DNA of 22,794 nucleotides from Candidatus Hodarchaeota archaeon (GTDB lineage: Archaea; Asgardarchaeota; Heimdallarchaeia; Hodarchaeales; Hodarchaeaceae): the NCBI GenBank assembly GCA_016840305.1, contig JAEOSP010000332.1, positions 1 through 22,794 on the forward strand, in the 5' to 3' direction. The notes under the pieces are model-generated. The model saw only the letters and a list, made by a program, of their open reading frames with translations. It did no database searches and was not told the DNA's origin. This document shows positions 13,947 through 21,489 of the stretch, piece after piece. Every line of letters starts with the position of its first letter. Within the stretch, counting starts at the first letter, position 1. Position numbers and translations under genes: made by a program.

Positions 13947-15452
13947 ATGACTGATTATCTCATCAAGGTTAAAAAGCTCTTACTTTGCGGACAATTCGAT
14001 GATGCGTTAAGCTTGATCTTTATTACAGAGAATGATAATTCAGAGGTAATTAGAAATGAATTCGAACATCAAGCCCTTAAAATCCAAGTTATGATCAAGA
14101 AGGGAGAATACGAAGAATCCATTAAAGAAATAAAATCCATTTTAGATAAGTATCCACAAGATTCGCTATCTTATATAGATCTACTTTTGTATCTAATTGA
14201 AGCTACATGGCGTCTCGGAAAGCATGATTCAGCATTAGAAATATGTAACGAAGTTGAGAAATCATTACAAAAAAGGCCTCCATCTGAACCAGATATTCTT
14301 CAAAGAAAAGCGTCGTTAGATTATCATAAGGGAGTTATTTATAGAAATTTGGGGGATTTAGATCTAAGCATAAGTTTTGCGAATCAGAGTCTGATTCTCC
14401 AACAGTCAAATGATCTAATTCAAGAACGTGCCTATACTCTGAACTTACTTGGGATAATTTACTTTCAAAAAGGTGAATATGGTAAAGCTTTGGAATGTTA
14501 TTCAGACAGCTTTACGATAAATAAAAAAATTGGCGATTTCCAGTATATTGCAAAGAATCTTAACAATTTAGGAGAAATTTACAGGTTTCAGGGAAATTTT
14601 GTTAAAAGTTATGACCATTATAAAGCTGCTCATAATCTATTTCTGAAACTTGGGAATAAGCAGGATATTCTGCATACAAGTCATAACATTGGGTTAATTT
14701 TACACGCAAGAGGGGATTTTGAGGGGGCTAAACAAAAACTACTACTCTCACTTGAGATGAATAAGGAAATTCGTAATGATAACGATAAATCTGATTCAGT
14801 ATTTCACCTAATTTCTGTGTTAATAGACTTAGGGGAGTTTGAAGTTGCTAAAAGGTACACAGCTGAACTTAAATCTCTTATGCATTCGCATCCTCAAAAT
14901 AAAATTATTTCATTGCGATCTCTTATTGCAAATGCGTTGATTTTAGCGGAAGTCAACCAAAAAGATGGTATTGAGAAAGCTAAAGTACTTTTGAAAGAAA
15001 TTGTTAATGATGAGATCGTTTACCATGAGTTAACGGTGACTGCTTTAATCCATCTTTGTCAGATATTAGCAGATGAATTGATAAGAAACCAAGAAGTTGA
15101 TCTACTATCAGATTTGAATACCTATACAAATCAATTACAAAACTTGGTACATAAGCATTACTCAAATGCATTGTCCATTGAGATCTATATTCTACAATCA
15201 AGATTTGCAATTATAAAAGGGAAACTTCAACGAGCATTACGATCTTTAGAACGAGCACAAGAAATCGCCCAAAAACAGAAGCTTAATCCTTTGGTTATGC
15301 GAATAGAAGAAGAAATTTTCAACTTCCATGCCGAATATGAGAAGTGGGTAAGTTTAATTCAGAGAAATGCTCCCCTACATGAAAGATTAGAGGATGTAAG
15401 AATTGCTGAATATGTTAAAGAAGCTCAGAGATTAGTACATCTGTTTAATTAG
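13947..15452 (+). CDS. Tetratricopeptide-repeat protein
   Basis: A 501-residue, all-helical soluble protein built of TPR units. The clearest run is about residues 125-310, for example AYTLNLLGIIYFQKGEYGKA, LNNLGEIYRFQGNFVKSYDH and TSHNIGLILHARGDFEGAKQ, each with the small-residue/Ala-Tyr pattern of TPR helices at a 40-residue spacing typical of the Gly-x-x repeats. More degenerate units lie at 20-120 and 330-470. No enzymatic domain, membrane helix or DNA-binding domain is visible. Such proteins serve as protein-interaction scaffolds; the partner is unknown. It ends TAG TAA and is convergent with the phosphoesterase, with only four bases between the stops. Confidence 0.88.
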   Translation: MTDYLIKVKKLLLCGQFDDALSLIFITENDNSEVIRNEFEHQALKIQVMIKKGEYEESIKEIKSILDKYPQDSLSYIDLLLYLIEATWRLGKHDSALEICNEVEKSLQKRPPSEPDILQRKASLDYHKGVIYRNLGDLDLSISFANQSLILQQSNDLIQERAYTLNLLGIIYFQKGEYGKALECYSDSFTINKKIGDFQYIAKNLNNLGEIYRFQGNFVKSYDHYKAAHNLFLKLGNKQDILHTSHNIGLILHARGDFEGAKQKLLLSLEMNKEIRNDNDKSDSVFHLISVLIDLGEFEVAKRYTAELKSLMHSHPQNKIISLRSLIANALILAEVNQKDGIEKAKVLLKEIVNDEIVYHELTVTALIHLCQILADELIRNQEVDLLSDLNTYTNQLQNLVHKHYSNALSIEIYILQSRFAIIKGKLQRALRSLERAQEIAQKQKLNPLVMRIEEEIFNFHAEYEKWVSLIQRNAPLHERLEDVRIAEYVKEAQRLVHLFN

Positions 15453-15456
15453 TAAT

Positions 15457-16317
15457 TTAAAAGGTAATTTCCCAAAATTTTGAATCTTGAATACGGGGAT
15501 CACATTTCTTCTTGATTAGTCGGTATAATTGTTCTCTTGGATATTTAATAGAGTGAAATGTTATTTCTTGCTCCTCTAGGTCGATTAATGCAAAAGATGC
15601 GTCAGAATTTCCATCACGGGGTTGACCAACACTACCAGGATTTATTATTAACTTGTCTTCCTTAAAAGAGAACATCTTTGGATAGCTGACGGAAATATTG
15701 GAATATCTATCAGAGAGATGTGACCAACCAAATAATAAATTTCTATTGATATAAAATCGTTGATGTGTGTGTCCTACGATAACGATATCACTTTTTCTTG
15801 TATCTTTAAACCTTTTCGCGTTATCTATTGTCGTTCTTGTTTGTTGAACAGGAGGGGCAGATAAATATCTACCGATATTTTCACTTTTCTTTTTAGATGG
15901 CGTTCCATGTGTTAAATAGATATTTTTATTGTCTAATTTAAAGTTTGATTTAATAGGAAGTTTATTCAGTAAATTATAGTGATCTTTAGTTAATTCTTCA
16001 GCATTTTGTACAAACATGGCTTGTGCTGCCGGTTGGGTCGTAAAAAATTTTAAAATTTGTAACTCTTCTGAACAGTTATCCATTCCATGTATTTCACAGT
16101 ATGTTAAACGAACTCCTAAGTCGTGGTTACCTAATGTGTAATATCTCTTCTTGATTGGAAAATCTATCAAATAATTTAAAGTCTCTACTGGTTGGGGGCC
16201 GTATCCGACGATATCACCAGCTATAATTAGGGTATCAATTTTATCTTCGAGAAATCTTAAAGTGCATTCTAGAGCGAAAAAATTAGAGTGGATATCACTA
16301 ATAATTCCGATGTTCAT
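15457..16317 (-). CDS. Calcineurin-like metallophosphoesterase (YfcE/MJ0936-type)
   Basis: A 286-residue two-metal phosphoesterase. Metal ligands are visible in order: Asp 8 and His 10 in GIISDIHSN, Asp 35 in AGDIVGYGP, Asn 64 and His 65 in LGNHD, His in LTHGTPSK, and the GHTHQ pair. NPGSVGQPRDG near the C-terminus is characteristic of the YfcE-like subgroup. No signal peptide, so cytoplasmic. The natural substrate (phosphodiester, nucleotide or protein phosphate) cannot be told from sequence. About 70 residues in the middle (between GNHD and the LTHG motif) form an insert with two Cys (YCEIHGMDNCSEE). Transcribed divergently from the longin-like gene. Confidence 0.9.
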   Translation of the reverse strand: MNIGIISDIHSNFFALECTLRFLEDKIDTLIIAGDIVGYGPQPVETLNYLIDFPIKKRYYTLGNHDLGVRLTYCEIHGMDNCSEELQILKFFTTQPAAQAMFVQNAEELTKDHYNLLNKLPIKSNFKLDNKNIYLTHGTPSKKKSENIGRYLSAPPVQQTRTTIDNAKRFKDTRKSDIVIVGHTHQRFYINRNLLFGWSHLSDRYSNISVSYPKMFSFKEDKLIINPGSVGQPRDGNSDASFALIDLEEQEITFHSIKYPREQLYRLIKKKCDPRIQDSKFWEITF

Positions 16318-16345
16318 AAACGATTCATCTTAAAACCTTGAATAA

Positions 16346-16357
16346 GGTTAATAAACT
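16346..16357 (-). promoter_or_regulatory. TATA-like element of the phosphoesterase gene
   Basis: On the minus strand AGTTTATTAACC is centred about 34 bases before ATG 16317, in the 72-base divergent spacer shared with the gene at 16390. Confidence 0.4.
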
Positions 16358-16389
16358 TTTTTTACAAACTTATTTCATGTGGAATAATA

Positions 16390-16953
16390 ATGAATCTTGA
16401 ATATTTGATGATTTATCAACAATCTGGGTTACCAATCTATAGTAAGTGTTTTAAGGGCTTTTGTGCTCTTTCCGCTCAAGAGCCTGCTCTCTTAAGTGGT
16501 TTTTTAACTGCCTTACAATCTTTTTCAAATCAAATTACACAATCTTCAACATCCTCACTTGAAGCGGTAAAAATGGGTCCAACTGTAATGCGCTTTAGTC
16601 AGGTATTACCCTCTGGACATAGTGTTGTTATAGGACTTACAGAAGATAGTCCTACAATGGCAAAAGAGATGTTTGAAGGAATTCAAGAATTTATCGTCCG
16701 TGTGTACCCAGATACGAATTGGACTGTAATAACAACTGATTTTGGGGAGGAGTTTGGCAGAAGGCTTATTGAACAAGTTCTTGCTCCCATGTTTCACGCT
16801 AAGGGAGGGTATGAAGATACATGTCCATTAGGTGAAGCTTGTGCCATGAAAGCATTGCCCTCAGACACTGAAGAAAAAACTTCAATCTGGGGTACTATAA
16901 AAAAGACTTACAGGCGTTTATGGAAAAGAAAAGGCATTTCTCACACAATCTAG
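16390..16953 (+). CDS. Longin/roadblock-like domain protein with a Cys pair
   Basis: A 187-residue protein whose first ~125 residues fit the longin/roadblock fold. Two strands come first (LEYLMIYQQSGLPIYSKCF), then a long amphipathic helix (PALLSGFLTALQSFSNQI), three strands (EAVKMGPTVMRFSQVL, HSVVIGLTED) and another helix (AKEMFEGIQEFIVRVYP). Such small proteins are frequent in Asgard archaea, where longin and roadblock proteins pair with small GTPases; no GTPase is in this window. The rest carries CPLGEAC, a possible half metal site, and a basic tail (KKTYRRLWKRKG) that could bind membrane or nucleic acid. The fold call rests on pattern, not on a search. Confidence 0.6.
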   Translation: MNLEYLMIYQQSGLPIYSKCFKGFCALSAQEPALLSGFLTALQSFSNQITQSSTSSLEAVKMGPTVMRFSQVLPSGHSVVIGLTEDSPTMAKEMFEGIQEFIVRVYPDTNWTVITTDFGEEFGRRLIEQVLAPMFHAKGGYEDTCPLGEACAMKALPSDTEEKTSIWGTIKKTYRRLWKRKGISHTI

Positions 16954-16986
16954 TTATTATTTCTAGTAGTGAAGAAAATTCTTTGA

Positions 16987-17001
16987 ATTTTTCTTTTTTA
17001 A
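16987..17001 (+). terminator. Oligo-T terminator after the longin-like gene
   Basis: TTTTTCTTTTTTAATT lies about 30 bases after the TAG at 16951-16953. Between it and the PadR promoter (about 17002-17250) I see nothing convincing. Confidence 0.35.
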
Positions 17002-17252
17002 TTCACCTTTAGTATTAGCAGATTCAACTTAAATGTGGGTTTCTCCATCATTGGGGGAGTTCACCTATTCAGACGAAATTTCACTTAGAACGTCGTCCAG
17101 TATCAACATTGTGATCGATAATAAAAGATTAAACATAATCCAGAATCAGTCCAGATAAGTTGGATAATTTGGGCTTCATCTTCTTCCTTAGAAAGTACGG
17201 ATGTGGGAATAGAAGAATATGTGAAATTCTCGATAACTCCTCGATAGAAAAC

Positions 17253-17262
17253 TTTTTATATA
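17253..17262 (+). promoter_or_regulatory. TATA box of the PadR-HAAS operon
   Basis: TTTTTATATA directly overlaps the first operator-like palindrome (17259-17277). It predicts transcription start near 17284, between the two palindromes, with a leader of about 29 bases before ATG 17313. Confidence 0.55.
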
Positions 17263-17277
17263 TCGAAGTATGATATA
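17259..17277. promoter_or_regulatory. Operator-like palindrome 1 (probable PadR site)
   Basis: TATATC-GAAGTAT-GATATA is a perfect six-base inverted repeat around a seven-base centre. It overlaps the TATA box, so a bound dimer would block TBP. Confidence 0.6.
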
Positions 17278-17289
17278 GTCGTAATTTGA

Positions 17290-17308
17290 TATAACGAAGT
17301 ATGTGATA
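17290..17308. promoter_or_regulatory. Operator-like palindrome 2 (probable PadR site)
   Basis: TATAAC-GAAGTAT-GTGATA has the same length and identical centre as site 1, with one mismatch between its arms. It lies 31 bases downstream of site 1, about three helical turns, so on the same DNA face, and a few bases before the PadR start. Confidence 0.55.
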
Positions 17309-17312
17309 GAAT

Positions 17313-17675
17313 ATGACAACTCCAAGTGTAGATGTGGCTTCTTCATATATAACTCGTCTTGAAAAAGATGCTAAAGGTTCTTTAACAGCAATTCTGATTT
17401 TAGCTATTATTAACCAAGATAAAATGACTTGGGGCTATAAGATAAAGAGAAAGCTTGCTGAGATAACAAATAAAAACATTGAAGTTAGCTATAGCACTTT
17501 GTACACAATATTAAGAAATTTTGAGGTAAAATATTCTCTCGTCGAATCTGAAATGGATGACAAACGGCGTCATTACTCAATAACTACCAAAGGGAGACAA
17601 ATTCTTTCAGAGATGTCAGAATTTTGGGATAATTTACTGGATTTAAGCCATGTTGCATTTAAAAATCTGGACTGA
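17313..17675 (+). CDS. PadR-family transcriptional regulator
   Basis: A 120-residue winged-helix repressor. The PadR fold is visible: first helix GSLTAILILAIINQDKMTWG, recognition region KNIEVSYSTLYTILRNFE (the 'S.GTLYP.L..LE' motif of the family, here YSTLYTIL), wing MDDKRRHYSITTKGRQIL, then a C-terminal dimerisation helix (EFWDNLLDLSHVAFKNL). An extra ~15 residues precede the domain. PadR proteins bind palindromic sites as dimers and usually repress their own promoter; two fitting sites flank the predicted transcription start. The next gene begins 15 bases after the stop, so they form an operon. Confidence 0.92.
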   Translation: MTTPSVDVASSYITRLEKDAKGSLTAILILAIINQDKMTWGYKIKRKLAEITNKNIEVSYSTLYTILRNFEVKYSLVESEMDDKRRHYSITTKGRQILSEMSEFWDNLLDLSHVAFKNLD

Positions 17676-17690
17676 TCGTCTTAGGAGGTT

Positions 17691-18884
17691 ATGATATTGA
17701 ACAATATTGAAGCTTATCTGGATCAAGTAAAGGTTGAGATGATTAAACTAAAGGTTGATTTATCGTTTTTGGAAGATTTTCGGACAAATATATTAGAAGA
17801 GTGGAGTGATTTCAGGTTGGAAGATTCGAGTACTCCTGAATCCGAGTTAGAACTTGAGTTCATTACTAAATTGGATTCCCCAACTGAAATTGCCAAGTCA
17901 TTAGCAGGGAAAGATAAAATAGTAAAGATTAGAGATGATTTCTGGGTAATACGGAATTATAATAGATTAATTGCAGCCTATAACACAAAAATAATGTCAA
18001 ATTCTTTGGGAGCTTTGATGACATATTTTGTAGTATGGACAACCCCAGCAATCATATATTTCATCTCAAACATAGGTTATGATGTTATAAGGCTTATACC
18101 CTACAGTATTCCTTTCAGAGAAATCCTTCAAATTTCTTTTAAGATCTTTGATTCTGTTACAGAACTTTTTCTATTCAACGAGGTTTCATTTTATTTCTAT
18201 ACAGTTTTTGATTTAAATATTAATTTTTGGGTTTCTTATAGGTATCCTTTGACTATTGTTCTTTGCTTTTTATTATTCACAGGTTTTATGTATAGATCTA
18301 TTGACTCCCTACGTCGATTGTGCTTGATTATTGTGGTAAGCGCTTTCTCTTCCATATCCTCCCTTTTTATCACCTCTCTCCTTGTAGGGAACTACCACTA
18401 TCCGTTTGAACATGGATCTATTACTGCAAGTCTAATTTGGGGGTATTCAGTATTATTTGGCTCATTAATTGGTATTAGTCTGTTAATCCTCATTCTTATG
18501 GTTTTTTATGATATTATGAGAGGAAAGCCTATTTATAATGACTATTCTATATTGGTTCGTCTTATAAAAAATCAGGAAAGCCCCTATCTTACTGCTTTGA
18601 TTGCTACTATTCTTTCTTTTAGTCCTAAAATCATTTTGATATTCTCTTCACCCAATTTCATGCATATTTATGAGTTAGCAGTTATCTTATTCCTATTAGT
18701 GTGTACGCCTGTTTATATCATACGAAAAACTAACTTAAAATTCGGTATCAAGGTCTTTCTTTTCCAAATAGTGATACTTATTCTCTTCTGGTTCTCCGTA
18801 CCTATCAATTTTGGAATGATTATCAGTACTATGTTTATTGGTACCATAATCTATGAGCTGAATGTAAATAAATTGGGTGATTGA
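17691..18884 (+). CDS. HAAS-domain polytopic membrane protein
   Basis: A 397-residue protein. Residues 1-85 form a HAAS (DUF1700-like) helical domain: YLDQVKVEMIKLKVDLSFLE, ILEEWSDFRLED and ITKLDSPTEIAKSLAG, equivalent to the family's 'L...L..E..E.L.D..E......LG.P..IA'. About eight membrane helices follow (from about residue 105 to the end). HAAS domains are typically encoded next to PadR regulators and are thought to sense or assist membrane processes; the membrane part here matches no family I know. AGGAGG at 17683-17688 is only two bases from ATG 17691 but eight from TTG 17697, so TTG 17697 may be the true start. Confidence 0.85.
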   Translation: MILNNIEAYLDQVKVEMIKLKVDLSFLEDFRTNILEEWSDFRLEDSSTPESELELEFITKLDSPTEIAKSLAGKDKIVKIRDDFWVIRNYNRLIAAYNTKIMSNSLGALMTYFVVWTTPAIIYFISNIGYDVIRLIPYSIPFREILQISFKIFDSVTELFLFNEVSFYFYTVFDLNINFWVSYRYPLTIVLCFLLFTGFMYRSIDSLRRLCLIIVVSAFSSISSLFITSLLVGNYHYPFEHGSITASLIWGYSVLFGSLIGISLLILILMVFYDIMRGKPIYNDYSILVRLIKNQESPYLTALIATILSFSPKIILIFSSPNFMHIYELAVILFLLVCTPVYIIRKTNLKFGIKVFLFQIVILILFWFSVPINFGMIISTMFIGTIIYELNVNKLGD

Positions 18885-18928
18885 AAATAGAAAATTTAGG
18901 AATGTCAATTAACAAACCCCTCTCATGA

Positions 18929-19414
18929 TTAAACTAATACTTCCTCCGATTTTAGGTCTTCAACACTAAAACGATTATACCGCGTTACCCCCAACCCAAT
19001 GTAAAAAAGACCCAAACCATATTGGAAATATGTGAACAGGCCACCAGCTTCCACATCAAGATAAGTTATTGTTCCTGAAGAGTTAATAAATTGATGAAAT
19101 TCCATAATTGCCTTTTGTGTTAGTGGATTCAGAATAATTGCAGAAAAAAATGTCGTAAATGTCATTATTCCTGAGAAAATAATTATTTTATCCGCTTTAA
19201 CGTCCAAATAGGTTTGGATTTGCTTACGAAATATGAGTAATAATCCTGCAATCAAGGTAATATATGCTGGTGCTACAAGAAATCCCCATAAAGTGCCAAC
19301 ATAACTTGATGGTGGTTCAATCTTATAAAAACCCAAAGGAAGAAGGAGTGTAAGGCACTGAAACACCCCCATGAGAGTCACAATTTTGTTTGTTAAATTC
19401 CGTCTATTTTTCAT
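18929..19414 (-). CDS. Orphan four-helix membrane protein
   Basis: A 161-residue protein with membrane helices at about residues 10-28, 40-62, 78-97 and 125-143 and a short acidic C-terminus (DLKSEEVLV). A 25-residue outer loop with an NSSG sequon lies before the last helix. No family recognised. A seven-codon micro-ORF (MKMEKD, 19434-19414) ends with TAATG, overlapping this start. It lies 68 bases behind the gene starting at 19983 on the same strand. Confidence 0.65.
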   Translation of the reverse strand: MKNRRNLTNKIVTLMGVFQCLTLLLPLGFYKIEPPSSYVGTLWGFLVAPAYITLIAGLLLIFRKQIQTYLDVKADKIIIFSGIMTFTTFFSAIILNPLTQKAIMEFHQFINSSGTITYLDVEAGGLFTYFQYGLGLFYIGLGVTRYNRFSVEDLKSEEVLV

Positions 19415-19482
19415 TAATCTTTTTCCATTTTCATCTCTGAGAATCTTTGAATGATCTCTGGAATCTCATTAAAAAAGCCAAG

Positions 19483-19983
19483 TCATATTTGTATCTTGCT
19501 ATTGTGGTTTTTTGATTCTTGATCCCAGATGTAGATAGCTGATACAGACACGGTAGCTACTAGACCAATAAGGAAAATGCTGATCGAAATAGTTTGCAAT
19601 AACCATGAGGGTTCCTGCCAAGCTAGAAACTTTCCTGAAACAGGAACGACTGATTGTAGCTTTATTAGGACTTGTTTTTGTGGTTCTATCGAGGTTTTGT
19701 AAACTGATCCGTTGAAGACACTAATTCCATCAATAAAGATTTGTATTGTATCATTTGCTTTTATTGTCAATTCAATTCGTGTCTTAGAGTACCAAGGAAA
19801 TTGGACGGTATAGCTGTTATAGTTATTTAAGTAAAAAGGCTCTCCTGCTCCATAACCAGGTACTAGAGTTGGATAAATTACATATGTGAATCCTAGGGTT
19901 ATTATTCCTAAAAAAAGTATTAAAAATGTAAATTTTATCAAAAAAGATACATGCTTTGTTATCCATTTTAGAATAAATCTCAT
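19483..19983 (-). CDS. Orphan bitopic membrane protein with a small beta ectodomain
   Basis: A 166-residue protein: N-terminal membrane helix (about 13-37), about 90 outer residues rich in beta pattern (YNSYTVQFPWYSKTRIELTI, NDTIQIFIDGISVFNGSVY) with NDT and NGS sequons, and a C-terminal helix (about 128-152). GGGAG lies seven bases before the ATG. No family recognised. The layout echoes the larger bitopic protein at 3582-4655. Confidence 0.65.
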   Translation of the reverse strand: MRFILKWITKHVSFLIKFTFLILFLGIITLGFTYVIYPTLVPGYGAGEPFYLNNYNSYTVQFPWYSKTRIELTIKANDTIQIFIDGISVFNGSVYKTSIEPQKQVLIKLQSVVPVSGKFLAWQEPSWLLQTISISIFLIGLVATVSVSAIYIWDQESKNHNSKIQI

Positions 19984-20138
19984 TCAAAATCTCCCAGATT
20001 GATTTTTAACAAATTATTAGTCTAGTTAATTCTAGTTACTCTTATGATTCAAAAAGTGTTGCACAGAATACTAATATCGAAATATTATATTCTATGTTTC
20101 CCGTAATGAATCTTCGTAGATAACCCCTCTCTTGGTGT

Positions 20139-20567
20139 TCAAAAAGGCAAGAAAAAAAGAAGAATACCGAGGATAATCAATATGAAAGATATATATTTAT
20201 GATAACTTTTCTCTGACGGAATAGTTGGTTGAGGTCTTGTTCTGATACTAAGAATACCAATTACGACCCCAAACAATAATGATAGGAAACCTAATCTAAA
20301 CCATAGATCCGTTGAATCGTTGATCGTTACATCATTTATATTTAAAGAAATCATCTTTTCTATCGCGTAAGACATGAGAAATTCATTACCTAGAAAATCA
20401 CCTATCAAAAAGACCAAAATTAATCCAACCTCGATCAATACTATAACTAAAAAACCAATAATGATAATACCAATCCTAAATCCAATTTTGGATTTGAAAA
20501 AAAGATGAATTTTGCTAATCCTGGAATGTTCTGGATTGTTTTTCCTATATGAATAATCTTTAATCAT
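20139..20567 (-). CDS. Orphan three-helix membrane protein
   Basis: A 142-residue protein: polar, basic N-terminus, then membrane helices at about residues 32-55, 88-105 and 122-141, with a long polar loop (MISLNINDVTINDSTDLW) between the first two. No family recognised. It is the first of three minus-strand membrane genes and is divergent from the ABC-2 exporter, sharing a roughly 110-base promoter spacer. Confidence 0.65.
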   Translation of the reverse strand: MIKDYSYRKNNPEHSRISKIHLFFKSKIGFRIGIIIIGFLVIVLIEVGLILVFLIGDFLGNEFLMSYAIEKMISLNINDVTINDSTDLWFRLGFLSLLFGVVIGILSIRTRPQPTIPSEKSYHKYISFILIILGILLFFLPF

Positions 20568-20642
20568 CGCAAATTAACCATTAAAGAAGTAATTTTTACA
20601 AAATGAAATGATCTCAAATGTTTACTTTGATTGAGACATTTA

Positions 20643-20653
20643 GGATATATAAG
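20643..20653 (+). promoter_or_regulatory. TATA box of the ABC-2 exporter operon
   Basis: GGATATATAAG is centred about 29 bases before ATG 20677, which favours that codon over TTG 20662 (too close to the box) as a leaderless start. Confidence 0.55.
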
Positions 20654-20676
20654 AGATTTTATTGATAATTTTTGGA

Positions 20677-21489
20677 ATGAAAAGCGTAGAAAGGGATATG
20701 ATGACCACTCAAACAGAAATTTCCGTTATTATAAAGGATCTGAAAAAAACATACGGTTCTCTAATCGCTATTGATGGAATCAATCTGACAGTTAGTAAAA
20801 GTGAGTGTTTAGGCATTGTAGGACCTAATGGAGCAGGTAAAACGACCCTTTTTCAATGCTTGATGGGATTAGTGAAAATACAGAATGGATCTATACATCT
20901 ATTTGGCGAAGCAACCATCAAGGATGGTAAAATCCTATCCACACTTCGTGATATACGTTCAAAGATAGGATATGTTCCAGATTTCCTGGAAATATACCCA
21001 TTTCTAACTTCGGAAGAATACATTCATTTCTTAGGGAAACTCTTTGGATTAACCCAGGAACAGCTTTTGACTCGTACAAGTTACCTTATGAAGACATTTG
21101 AACTAGAACCTTATACCGACGTTTTGGTGAAGAAACTCTCTGGGGGAAACCGTCAAAAACTATTATTAAGCTCAGCTTTTATTCATAAACCTCAAATACT
21201 GTTACTAGATGAACCTTTTACAGGTCTTGATGTTTCAGTTAGACGAAAAGCAAAAAATTTGATAAATGAGTATGTAACGCTAGGTATACCTGAATTAGGG
21301 ATAAGCAATCCAGGAACTGTTATTATTTCCTCACATATTCTTTCTGATATCCAGGATTTATGTACACGAGTTGGAATAATTAGCTCGGGTAGCTTAGTAT
21401 GGGAAGGGACAATTAATGAGGTTAAAAATGGAGTCAAAGGGGATAATGCATTGGAAACGCTAGTTTTGGAGCTGTGGGGCGGTGAGTGA
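20677..21489 (+). CDS. ABC-2-type exporter ATPase
   Basis: About 270 residues. Walker A GPNGAGKTT (49-57), Q-loop region IGYVPDFLEIYPFLTSEEYI, signature LSGGNRQKLLLSSAF, Walker B ILLLDEPFTGLDV and H-loop ISSHILSDIQDLCTRVGII place it with the ATPases of ABC-2 exporters (NatA/CcmA-like), which move drugs, ions or lipids. Start ATG 20677 is taken from TATA spacing; ATG 20698 is possible. Its last eight bases overlap the start of the permease gene (GTG 21482), so both are translated together. Confidence 0.93.
   Translation: MKSVERDMMTTQTEISVIIKDLKKTYGSLIAIDGINLTVSKSECLGIVGPNGAGKTTLFQCLMGLVKIQNGSIHLFGEATIKDGKILSTLRDIRSKIGYVPDFLEIYPFLTSEEYIHFLGKLFGLTQEQLLTRTSYLMKTFELEPYTDVLVKKLSGGNRQKLLLSSAFIHKPQILLLDEPFTGLDVSVRRKAKNLINEYVTLGIPELGISNPGTVIISSHILSDIQDLCTRVGIISSGSLVWEGTINEVKNGVKGDNALETLVLELWGGE

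Noticed and set aside
17231..17246. CGATAACTCCTCGATAG as a third operator upstream of the PadR promoter.
   Set aside because: It only repeats CGATA directly and lacks the palindrome and GAAGTAT centre of the two sites at 17259 and 17290.
16954..17250. A possible small RNA or tRNA in the spacer before PadR.
   Set aside because: I could find no cloverleaf, box motif or stable hairpin; the stretch looks like ordinary AT-rich spacer.
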